Shown here piece after piece: positions 8,288 through 15,565 of a stretch of 35,627 nucleotides of DNA (position 1 is the first letter of the stretch; every line of letters begins with the position of its first letter). A program made the position numbers and the translations under genes. A model generated the notes under the pieces. It searched no databases and was not told the origin of the DNA. It saw nothing but the letters and a program-made list of their open reading frames with translations. The DNA comes from Nitrospira sp. (lineage in GTDB: Bacteria; Nitrospirota; Nitrospiria; Nitrospirales; Nitrospiraceae): NCBI GenBank assembly GCA_029881435.1, contig JAOUMR010000025.1, positions 1 through 35,627 of the forward strand, read 5' to 3'.

Positions 8288-8758
8288 TTAGCCTGCATTC
8301 TCCGATTGCGCCTGACGTTTCCGCCACAAGGTATTTCCCACCAACCCTACGATTAGAATGTTCACCAGCAGGGCGGCAAGAGAGAGCCAAGCGATGCCTT
8401 TTAACAGCTCGTAGACCTCGAAGGGGATGTAGATCGTGCCGCTGACAACGGCAAACCATTCGGCCCATCGCCTTTCCCGCCACAAGCCATAGGCCTCGAC
8501 AAATCGTATCGATCCGTACGCGCCCGCTAAAGCAGCCAGCAGCGACAACCGAGCATCCGTCAAGTTGGCAGCGGCCTCAATAAAGATACGTGGATAACGA
8601 CTGGCTGGGTTGAGGTGTAAATGGGCAATCATCTGCTCGGCGAGTCGCTGAGCATCATGATGGATCAGGGATAGCGCGCCGAAGCCTGCCAGGAAGACAA
8701 GCGTACCCTTTGCTCCTTCAAGCAGCGCAACGGCACGGACCGTTTGATCGAACCGCAT
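8288..8758 (-). CDS. DUF2127 family membrane protein
   Basis: A 156-residue integral membrane protein of the DUF2127 type, with hydrophobic segments near residues 19-34, 70-85, 100-118 and 122-143. Family-like features are the LLEGAKGTLV opening, the RFVEAYGLW segment and EWFAVVSGTIYIPFEVYEL. No function is established for the family. No clear ribosome binding site precedes the ATG. It lies downstream of the broken MscS gene on the same strand, about 70 bases away, and could once have been cotranscribed with it. Confidence 0.72.
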   Translation of the reverse strand: MRFDQTVRAVALLEGAKGTLVFLAGFGALSLIHHDAQRLAEQMIAHLHLNPASRYPRIFIEAAANLTDARLSLLAALAGAYGSIRFVEAYGLWRERRWAEWFAVVSGTIYIPFEVYELLKGIAWLSLAALLVNILIVGLVGNTLWRKRQAQSENAG

Positions 8759-8826
8759 ACTGAATGATTGCCCAAGTTTGTCGCCACTGGCTAGGGCAGC
8801 AACACCATTGCAGGCTGACGTTTGAG

Positions 8827-9476
8827 CTAACCGGCATGCCGTGGCCCGTCCGATTGGGTGGATGGCTGGCGAGCTGCTGAGTCCGAGGACACCCTCGTAC
8901 CCTCGATTCGAATCACCACGCTATTTGCCATAACACTGTTGGGCACGATGACCTCGCTCCTGTCTGCATCACGAAGAACCGTGTGTAGCCGAGTGAGATC
9001 TGCATCACGGTGGCCGTTATTAAGCCCTTTGGGGAAGTCAACTGTACGTTGTCGCCCACTCGAATCGGACGGTAGAGCACCAAAGCCACACCGGCTACCA
9101 GATTACCAAGTGTATTCTGCGCTGCGAGGCCCAACACAACGGACACGACGCTGACTCCGGCAAGGAGTGCCGTGCCCAGAGCGCGCAGCTCAGGAACGAG
9201 ATGGGCATACAGAAGGAAACTAGCCAAGTAAACGAGCACTTGAGCAAGTGCGCTGGCAAATCGAAGGCCGGTTACATCCGACAAACGGAATTCCATTTGA
9301 CGTGCAAACCGCCGGACCGCCGCGGCCAGCAACAATGCAATGATCAAGAACACCGCGCCCCAAACCACTGCACCGATAACGTGCGTTGGATCAAGCAGGT
9401 CTGTGCGCACGGCGTTGAGCAGATTGTTCATGGTCTCGTTGACGAGCCGGCTAACAATGTTTAGGCCAATCCGCAT
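8827..9476 (-). pseudogene. MscS-type mechanosensitive channel gene broken by a two-base slip
   Basis: The intact part (to about residue 170) has three hydrophobic segments and the MscS pore/beta-domain pattern: GLAAQNTLGNLVAGV, RPIRVGDNVQL and ATVMQISLGYT. After GYT the frame drifts and stops at 8913. In another frame the expected continuation is plain: VLRDADRSEVIVPNS then VMANSVVIRIE, running to a stop at 8827. Removing one AC from the ACACAC at 8981-8986 (complement) restores the join GYT-VLRD. The product would still lack the long cytoplasmic alpha/beta domain of large MscS proteins. Start codons at 9491 (GTG), 9476 and 9431 are all possible. Confidence 0.75.
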
Positions 9477-9491
9477 ATGAGCGAGGCCCAC

Positions 9492-9888
9492 CCATTTCTA
9501 TCCGTATAACACGCCACAACTGTTCGTGACTAATACGTCAGATCCCCTTCTGTTTTTATGAGTTTGGGGACCAGTGAGCACGGGTTCTTATACGGATCGG
9601 CCTAACACCCGCCTTGCATGGGTTCACATCCCATCCAGGGACTGTGGACACCCATCGCTCCCGGTTTAATCCGAATCGAATGCGATGGCATCCTTGACTC
9701 CCCAACCCCACTCGGATCCCTTCTGTCAGGTGACCTACACCGACGCCCTCGGACTCGCCAACCTCTCACGACCCAGGTCCATGGCGAACTACGCCGTATT
9801 TTCATCCGATTCAGTTTATGTGGTCAAGCACGGGATAACCCCTCCTTCCCCCTAGCGCATTGATAGCTCAGCAGCATGGCTTCATTTA
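9492..9888. other. Non-coding or decayed stretch with a 10-bp inverted repeat
   Basis: About 400 bases with no convincing gene. ATCCGTATAA at 9500-9509 recurs inverted as TTATACGGAT at 9588-9597 and bounds a 98-base segment. Short frames run in several directions across 9600-9860, but none shows a family pattern or a supported start. Confidence 0.4.
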
Positions 9889-9891
9889 TAG

Positions 9892-10197
9892 TGCCGTTTT
9901 GGCTTTCCTTATGCAGCTCATAAAGGTTCACCGGCCGCAAGATCAAAGGGAACGGCCACGCTCGCCTGGGATGCAAATACAGAGGACGATCTGGTGGGCT
10001 ATAAAGTGCATGTGGGAACGTCATCCGGCAAGTATAACTACCCTGGCTCGCCATTCAGGGTCGGGAAGGCCACGACGTACACCGTGAAGGATCTCGAACC
10101 GAACTACACCTACTTCTTTGCGGTCTCGGCCTACAACAAGAACGGAGAAAGTCCTCTCTCCGAGGAAGTCAGCAAACGCATCTCCGACAACGACTGA
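9892..10197 (+). pseudogene. Fibronectin type III domain protein remnant
   Basis: The frame encodes one FN3 domain: ATLAWDANTEDDLVGYKVHV, then GTSSGKY, TTYTVKDLEPNYTYFFAV and SAYNKNGESPLSEEV before the stop at 10197. The frame is closed by TAG at 9889-9891 and contains no usable start before a GTG at 9994, which is inside the domain. The two other frames at about 9860-9925 encode signal-peptide-like hydrophobic stretches (FIVPFWLSLCSS and SAVLAFLMQLI). This suggests a secreted single-FN3 protein broken by a frameshift between its signal peptide and its domain. Confidence 0.6.
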
Positions 10198-10369
10198 AAC
10201 TGTTCTACAGTCCCACCCGTCCGCCATTGAGCCTATAGAAATTGCTTCGAGCAACGTCGCTTCTGGCCTTGAAGGATTCCAGACCGCATCCGAGCTGCAG
10301 GTCAACCTGCCAGTCTTATACTGCCCGCCGTATGATGTGAGATCTTATGAGCAGGACACGTTACAGGTC

Positions 10370-10714
10370 TCAACGTGACACGACTTTGAAGGTATCCCCC
10401 GCAAGGATGAGTCCCTCTGTGCCGTCGGCTAGTTTAACGTGGAAGGCGTCATGGCCCTCCCCATGATATTCCCCCACTGCCTTTACCGACTCACCGGCCT
10501 TCAGGATCACGATGACCTTCCCTGGTTCAACACTGGTACTCGAAGAATCTGGGGAAGACGGTACCTGAGCTAAGCTGTGAACTTCCGTTGGCTGTTCGAT
10601 CACGAGAATTGTCTCGCGATCGCCGCATCCCACTAGGGTGAAAGCACCTGAGACCACTAGAGCGACCACGGCGAAGTGCTCACGGAATCTTTTCGCAACA
10701 GCAATAAACCACAT
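10370..10714 (-). CDS. Small lipoprotein with SH3-like C-terminus
   Basis: A 114-residue predicted lipoprotein. The start at 10714 is supported by GGGAGA six bases upstream. The signal peptide runs through VVALVVSGAFTLVGC with the lipobox Cys at about residue 30. A Ser/Pro-rich linker follows, then about 55 residues (VIVILKAGESVKAVGEY to GTEGLILAGDTFKVV) that resemble a bacterial SH3-type beta fold. No enzyme motif is seen. It sits directly downstream of the detached methyltransferase end. Confidence 0.65.
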   Translation of the reverse strand: MWFIAVAKRFREHFAVVALVVSGAFTLVGCGDRETILVIEQPTEVHSLAQVPSSPDSSSTSVEPGKVIVILKAGESVKAVGEYHGEGHDAFHVKLADGTEGLILAGDTFKVVSR

Positions 10715-10734
10715 ACGTTGTCTCCCGTTTCCCC

Positions 10735-10847
10735 TCAATAAATGATGCCGCCGACTACCCAGTGTCGGTCGTCCGGAATGTCGATCAACAGTCGTGTCAG
10801 ATTCATGCAGGCGAGCTGAGAGCGGATTTCATCCTCGGTAACGGCGA
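10735..10847 (-). pseudogene. Detached 3' end of a methyltransferase gene (diverged copy)
   Basis: The last 34 codons read TEDEIRSQLACMNLTRLLID and on to VVGGIIY, matching the C-terminus of the methyltransferase at 11547-12206 with about two amino-acid differences. By eye the DNA is about 87% identical over 109 bases, with only one mismatch in the first 56 bases. Nothing of the SAM-binding part remains upstream, where the frame runs into the antitoxin gene. It is a remnant from a diverged paralogue rather than a fresh duplication. Confidence 0.75.
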
Positions 10848-10927
10848 CTCTCTCGGAGGTATGATTCCAAGGCATTGATGACGACTTATAAAGAAGGTCG
10901 ATAGAGAAACTTGGACAACTCTGCAGG

Positions 10928-11200
10928 CTATGCAGCCGATCGTTTCCGATGTGCTGACTTTTTGGTGGAGCGCCGAGATGACGGAGTTGACTTGCCAGCC
11001 GCGTCACACAAGGCCCGCAAGGCTCGGTTCACGGAAGCCGAATCCGGAAATACTTTTGCTAAGTCTGGATCGACTAGCACAAGATTTGTTCCCGCCATGG
11101 CTTGCTTATAGTATTTTCCGCGCACGGCCTTTCTCAGCTTAGTCAAATCGTATTCTGGTCGAAGGTCGTCTTTCACTGCTTTAGAGGAAACCTTCCGCAT
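10928..11200 (-). CDS. Antitoxin partner of BrnT-type toxin (CopG/RHH-like)
   Basis: A 90-residue protein with the pattern of antitoxins paired with BrnT toxins: LRPEYDLTKLRKAVRGKYYKQ, then GTNLVLVDPDLAKVFPDSAS and VNRALRALC, which fits a small ribbon-helix-helix-like DNA-binding core. The C-terminal 20 residues are Lys/Arg/Ser-rich. The ATG overlaps the toxin stop by 20 bases and has AAAGG seven bases upstream, so the order is toxin first, antitoxin second, as usual for BrnT loci. Expected role: neutralise the toxin and repress the shared promoter. Confidence 0.78.
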   Translation of the reverse strand: MRKVSSKAVKDDLRPEYDLTKLRKAVRGKYYKQAMAGTNLVLVDPDLAKVFPDSASVNRALRALCDAAGKSTPSSRRSTKKSAHRKRSAA

Positions 11201-11459
11201 ACTGTTGCCTTTCTTTTAGAGTTGCTTTTCTCGCACTTATGATTCGAATCCGATTTCCTCGATCACAATGCGAAAGGAACAACACGCGACCCGATCTCGA
11301 TAGACCAACGGTAAGCTCTCGAGGTTCTTCATCTGAGTGGTCTGGGTCCTCAAAGGTCAGTGCATTGACATCTTGAAATACCGTAGCCGCCTCCTCAAAA
11401 GACACACCATGCTTCCGTCGGTTTGCTTCAGCCTTCTTGGGATCCCACTCATAGGTCAC
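11181..11459 (-). CDS. brnT: BrnT family toxin
   Basis: A 92-residue protein of the BrnT type, RelE-fold ribonuclease toxins. Seen: the opening YEWDPKKAEANRRKHGVSFE, then VFQDVNALTFEDPDHSDEE, the central VGLSRSGRVLFLSHCDR, and the C-terminal IRIISARKATLKERQQY. The start is GTG at 11459 without a strong ribosome binding site. The gene overlaps the antitoxin by 20 bases. The pair lies between two related methyltransferase 3' ends, which suggests acquisition by recombination. Confidence 0.87.
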   Translation of the reverse strand: MTYEWDPKKAEANRRKHGVSFEEAATVFQDVNALTFEDPDHSDEEPRELTVGLSRSGRVLFLSHCDRGNRIRIISARKATLKERQQYAEGFL

Positions 11460-11546
11460 GCTCTAGGTTAGCATGTTTCAACAGCCTGGACGAATAGTCG
11501 ACCAGAAAGCCGGAGAATAGTATGATCTGTGTGCTTATCGTCCGGC

Positions 11547-12206
11547 TTAATAAATGATGCCACCGACTACCCAGTGTCGGTCGTCCGGAATGTCGATCAA
11601 CAGCCTCGTGAGATTCATGCGAGCCAGCTGCGAACCGATCTCATCCTCGGTGAAGGCAGCCAGCAGGGAATTATAGAAATCGCGGCGTAAAATATCCGGT
11701 TCGTTGGCGGCATATTGATCGACAATAGCTTGTGCCGTTTCGGGTGATTCCGGACGGAGGAGATCCATCACTAAGACCGGCGCACCGGGCTTCACCAGCT
11801 GGCGAAGCTTCTGCCAGAACTGCAACGGGTTCGGCAGATGATGGAGCAGGCTGTTGGAAATCGCGGCATCAACGATTCTTGCGCCAGCAACTTCCTCAAA
11901 CCGTTCGCAGCGTAACGTAATGCGGTCTGCCAGGGCCGCTTTCTTCACCGCGTGCTCACCTAACTGGATCATCGGGGCCGACGCGTCAACCCCGACGACC
12001 TGACAGGTCGGATACAGTCTGGCAAATCGAATCAGAATATCGGCCGGGCCGCACCCGAGATCCAACACTTGACCTTCTGAAAACTCAGGAAAGTATTCTT
12101 TAAAGCGATCGACGAATCCTTGATTCTCCACTACAAAATCGGCGCGCGCATAGGCCTCCGCCTGCTCTGGATCGTCCATGAGTTCTGGCTCGAGGACACG
12201 GTCCAT
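11547..12206 (-). CDS. Class I SAM-dependent methyltransferase
   Basis: A 219-residue cytoplasmic Rossmann-fold methyltransferase. SAM motif I is VLDLGCGPADI (about 47-57), followed by VVGVDASAPMI, the acidic motif II loop, and NSLLHHLPNPLQFW, which resembles UbiE/BioC-type enzymes. The substrate is unknown. Its start overlaps the MOSC gene stop by one base (TGATG), placing it third in prmA-MOSC-methyltransferase. Its C-terminal 34 residues recur as a fragment at 10735-10847. An 8-bp inverted repeat (11507-11514 and 11541-11548) lies at its stop and could act as a weak terminator. Confidence 0.82.
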   Translation of the reverse strand: MDRVLEPELMDDPEQAEAYARADFVVENQGFVDRFKEYFPEFSEGQVLDLGCGPADILIRFARLYPTCQVVGVDASAPMIQLGEHAVKKAALADRITLRCERFEEVAGARIVDAAISNSLLHHLPNPLQFWQKLRQLVKPGAPVLVMDLLRPESPETAQAIVDQYAANEPDILRRDFYNSLLAAFTEDEIGSQLARMNLTRLLIDIPDDRHWVVGGIIY

Positions 12207-12709
12207 CAGGAATTCTCCTTTGTATCCAGTCCAAAATGGATTTTCACCATGTCTCCCGGTCTTACCACGCCCCCGTGCAACACCTTGGCATAGACACGAC
12301 TCCAGCCGGGATTCAACTTCTCAGAAATGCGAGAAAAATCCTCGTCACGAAACCAGCGGCCATTGTGACTACATGGAGTCGTATAGCTGGTGACCTCAAG
12401 CTTAACATCTGGTCCGATTGCTAGCTGAAGGCCAGGTCGTACCAATTCCCACTTCAATCCCGACAAGGTCAGATTTTCCCCAGACGACCCGGCGTCGATC
12501 GAGTGGCCTTCATCTTGAAGTTGTTCAATGAGTTCGAGCGAATACAAACAGACGGCACGATCAGGTCCGCCGTGAAACTTGAGATTGCGCTGCCGATCAC
12601 CACTCAGCCCCTCTTTACTGACCGTGGCTTCCCAGACGGGAAGTTTGGGAACTCCCCCGTCGGACACGTTGATCTGATGCACATGGGGATAGGGCGGCCT
12701 TCTAGGCAC
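12206..12709 (-). CDS. MOSC domain-containing protein
   Basis: A 167-residue single-domain MOSC protein of the YiiM-like type, a fold that handles activated sulfur or binds molybdenum cofactor. Seen: HQINVSDGGVPKLPV, EGLSGDRQRNLKFHGGPDRAV, SSGENLTLSGL and the conserved Cys in TTPC (about residue 112), then GWSRVYAKVLHGGVVRPGD. A GTG start at 12709 is preferred because GGGAGAGGG lies about six bases upstream. A GTG at 12730 would add seven residues and overlap prmA. Substrate and partner are not shown by the sequence. Confidence 0.83.
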   Translation of the reverse strand: MPRRPPYPHVHQINVSDGGVPKLPVWEATVSKEGLSGDRQRNLKFHGGPDRAVCLYSLELIEQLQDEGHSIDAGSSGENLTLSGLKWELVRPGLQLAIGPDVKLEVTSYTTPCSHNGRWFRDEDFSRISEKLNPGWSRVYAKVLHGGVVRPGDMVKIHFGLDTKENS

Positions 12710-12711
12710 CG

Positions 12712-13587
12712 TTAGCCCTCTCCCTCGCACGATTCCGGCTTCAAGAACTTCATAGCCACCCAGCCCTCTTCTTCACATCTCTCCGAGCACACAAGGCCGA
12801 GACCGGACAAGTGATCGATGATCTCAATCTGCTGTTCAATCAGAATGCCGGAGACCATTATTCTCGCTCCACGTATCGCCGAGCCGGCCAAGTCGTCGGC
12901 GAGATTCAAGACCGTCTGTCGATCCAGATTAGCCAGCACAAGATTGGCGGCGGCGCGACTCTCTTGTGGCCGATCAGCCAACGTGCCACACACGATGTCG
13001 ATCTGATCGCTCAATCCATTCTGGGCGACATACTCTCTCGCACAATCTACCGCGACAGGATCAATCTCAACACCGACAGCGGACGCCGCGCCAAGTTTTA
13101 CTGCTGCCATGGCCAAGATGGCGCTGCCGGCACCGACATCCAGCACCATTTCTCCATCACGGATGTCTTGCTGCAGCCACATGAGCAACATACGCGTCGT
13201 CGCATGGTGACCGGTACCGAAGGCTTGTTTCGGGTCCAGCACGATCTCGATGTCGTTCGGATCCAACGTGATCGATTCCCAACTGGGTCGAATGACCAGT
13301 CTTCCGATCCGAAGGGGCTGCACGGAACGAGCCCAGGCTTCGTTCCAATCCTGGGAGGGGATCTGCTTCACCGACACAGGAACATCCCCAAGCGACGGCG
13401 CCAGGTCGGAGAGAATCAGCCGCAGTGAGACAAGTCGTTCGTCGCTCCACTGATCCTCCGGCCAATACAGATGGACCACGCCCTGATCTTCCCATGCGCC
13501 TTGCACAGAAGCATCGTCCAGCCGACTCAATAATTCCCCTGCGTCGAGCGGCTCTTGGATGCAGACATCTACCCAGTCATTCGACAT
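12712..13587 (-). CDS. prmA: Ribosomal protein L11 methyltransferase
   Basis: Predicted SAM-dependent enzyme that methylates ribosomal protein L11. The 291 residues are the usual length. An N-terminal substrate-recognition part (1-90) with the QDWNEAWARSV segment is followed by the family signature KQAFGTGHHATTRM (about 119-132) and the SAM motif VLDVGAGSAILAMAAVKLGA. The later catalytic loop reads NLVLANLD, a little unlike the common VANIL spelling. It heads the three-gene minus-strand set and diverges from the MutS-like gene across about 120 bases in which no strong promoter is obvious. Confidence 0.87.
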   Translation of the reverse strand: MSNDWVDVCIQEPLDAGELLSRLDDASVQGAWEDQGVVHLYWPEDQWSDERLVSLRLILSDLAPSLGDVPVSVKQIPSQDWNEAWARSVQPLRIGRLVIRPSWESITLDPNDIEIVLDPKQAFGTGHHATTRMLLMWLQQDIRDGEMVLDVGAGSAILAMAAVKLGAASAVGVEIDPVAVDCAREYVAQNGLSDQIDIVCGTLADRPQESRAAANLVLANLDRQTVLNLADDLAGSAIRGARIMVSGILIEQQIEIIDHLSGLGLVCSERCEEEGWVAMKFLKPESCEGEG

Positions 13588-13708
13588 CGTGATTCATTCT
13601 CTCTGGCTCGCTAAATGTCATACCCAGCACGTCTGGTCTTGATATGATGTGACTCGCGTGCCCCTCATCATTTGACGTTCGAATCGGTTCCCAGTAAGGT
13701 CGTCTGTT

Positions 13709-15556
13709 ATGACCACCTCACGAAGCGCTCAATTCGAAGCGATCATTCGTCGAACAGATCGCCTCATCGAACGCGGCACCAGCATCAGCGCATCCTTTAC
13801 GCGATGGCGGCTGGCCATTTTCCTCATCGGCCTCGTCGCCACGATCACTCTCTACAAGCTCGATTGGTATAGCAGCGGAAACTTCAGTCTCGGACTGTTT
13901 CTGACCCTCTTCCTCACCGTGGCGGCGTATCATAACAGGGTAGAAACTCGGATTCACCGGCTTCGCCACTGGAAGCACATCAAACTGACTCATCAGGCTC
14001 GGATCGCATTGGATTGGTCCGCGATTCCACCACGACCTGGTGAGGCTCCGAAATCTCATCCCTTCGCCGCCGATCTGGATCTTTTCGGTCCGCATTCCCT
14101 GACCCATCTCCTGGATACCACCGTGTCTGACCACGGACGAGAACGTTTACAGAGCTGGCTCCTGGAACAACCAGCTCCCCCGACACACTGGCATGCACGG
14201 CAGTCTTTGGTGAAAGAGCTGACACTTCGCTCTTTGTTCCGTGACCGTCTTGCGCTCGATGCGAAACTGACAGGAGACCAAGAAATTAACGGCAAGCGAT
14301 TGGCCGCCGTCGCGGAACATCCGATCAGCTTGCCCCACCTGGATACCATCCTTGTGGTCCAAAGCCTCCTCGCCCTGACAACGATCAGCCTGGCCCTCGC
14401 CACAATCTTCGGGCTGCTCCCCGGCTATTGGATGTTTTCGTTCGCGGCCTACGTGGTGATCTACTTCATGACCGACCAGGGGGAAGAGTTGCTGGAGCAT
14501 GCGGTTGGTTTGCATCACGAAACTGAACGGCTGGCCACTGTCCTCAGTTATATTGAGCGGTACGCGAGGCGGCAAAATACGGCACTGGCTTCAACATGGG
14601 CCACGCTGATCGGCGGAGCCAGTCCCACGTTGCAACTCAAGCGCGCCGCGCGCACATTGCACGCGATCAGTATCAAGGCCCACCCTCTCGTCCATCTGGC
14701 GGTCAACGCGCTGTGCCCATGGGATCTCTGGTTCCTACGCCAGCTGATTCACACGCAACACGAGATCAAGCAAGCCCTTCCTCAATGGTTGAACTGTTTG
14801 GCAGAAATCGAAGCGGCGTCGGCGCTGGCCACCTTTGCATATCTCCACCCTACCTACACATGGCCGACCCCGCTCACCCTGACCGGCGAACAGAACGGCA
14901 CCTCTCCGAGTTTGCAAGCTGGTCGACTCGCGCACCCGCTGCTCTCTGCCACAACCCGCGTCGCCAACGATGTTCATTTGGCTGGGCTTGGCTCAATCCA
15001 CCTCATCACCGGCTCAAACATGTCCGGCAAGAGCACGTTCTTACGAACGATCGGCATCAACCTCTGTCTGGCGCAAGCTGGAGGGCCTGTCTGTGCGCGC
15101 TCGTTCGAGTGGACATGGAGCCGGCTGGCCTGTTGCATCCGCGTCGATGATTCACTCGATGCCGGCTTGTCGTTTTTCTACGCTGAAGTCAAACGACTCA
15201 AAACGATCCTGGACGCTACTCGGGAGTCGACCGCGCCACCCACGCTGTTCCTGATCGACGAGATTTTCAAAGGCACCAACAACCGGGAGCGGCTCATCGG
15301 CAGCCAGGCCTACATTACTACGCTGTCGCAAGGAAACGGCTTCGGACTCGTCAGCACCCACGATCTGGAGCTGGCGGATTTGGAGCCGGCCGTGCCGAGA
15401 CTGATCAATGCGCATTTTCAAGAATCTGTGTCGAACGGCGCACTCGAGTTCGATTACCGGCTACGCCCAGGCCCCTGCCCAACGACCAATGCACTTCGGA
15501 TCATGGAGCTGGAAGGACTGCCTATTTCCCGAGAGACCCACAATCAGGCACAATAG
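13709..15556 (+). CDS. Membrane-anchored MutS-like ATPase
   Basis: A 615-residue protein with a C-terminal MutS-type ABC ATPase: Walker A ITGSNMSGKST (about 432-442), the DDSLDAGLSFFYAE segment, Walker B LFLIDEIFKGTNNRE (512-526) and the switch VSTHDLEL (547-554). There is no mismatch-recognition domain I. Instead, hydrophobic segments lie near 34-50, 59-75, 213-233 and 238-254, implying membrane attachment. Homologues are often labelled DNA mismatch repair protein MutS, but this architecture lacks the parts that read mismatches and its function is unknown. The next gene starts nine bases after its stop. A TAAGG about 12 bases before the ATG is a modest ribosome binding site. Confidence 0.85.
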   Translation: MTTSRSAQFEAIIRRTDRLIERGTSISASFTRWRLAIFLIGLVATITLYKLDWYSSGNFSLGLFLTLFLTVAAYHNRVETRIHRLRHWKHIKLTHQARIALDWSAIPPRPGEAPKSHPFAADLDLFGPHSLTHLLDTTVSDHGRERLQSWLLEQPAPPTHWHARQSLVKELTLRSLFRDRLALDAKLTGDQEINGKRLAAVAEHPISLPHLDTILVVQSLLALTTISLALATIFGLLPGYWMFSFAAYVVIYFMTDQGEELLEHAVGLHHETERLATVLSYIERYARRQNTALASTWATLIGGASPTLQLKRAARTLHAISIKAHPLVHLAVNALCPWDLWFLRQLIHTQHEIKQALPQWLNCLAEIEAASALATFAYLHPTYTWPTPLTLTGEQNGTSPSLQAGRLAHPLLSATTRVANDVHLAGLGSIHLITGSNMSGKSTFLRTIGINLCLAQAGGPVCARSFEWTWSRLACCIRVDDSLDAGLSFFYAEVKRLKTILDATRESTAPPTLFLIDEIFKGTNNRERLIGSQAYITTLSQGNGFGLVSTHDLELADLEPAVPRLINAHFQESVSNGALEFDYRLRPGPCPTTNALRIMELEGLPISRETHNQAQ

Positions 15557-15565
15557 ACTTCACGG

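Noticed and set aside
9602-9863. Overlapping short frames on both strands upstream of the FN3 remnant
   Set aside because: Composition is Arg/Pro-rich as expected for chance frames in GC-rich DNA, and there is no supported start or family pattern.
10735-11007. A 90-residue gene ending in the methyltransferase-like tail
   Set aside because: Its first half is antitoxin-gene sequence in another frame; only the last 34 codons have homology, so it is scored as a remnant.
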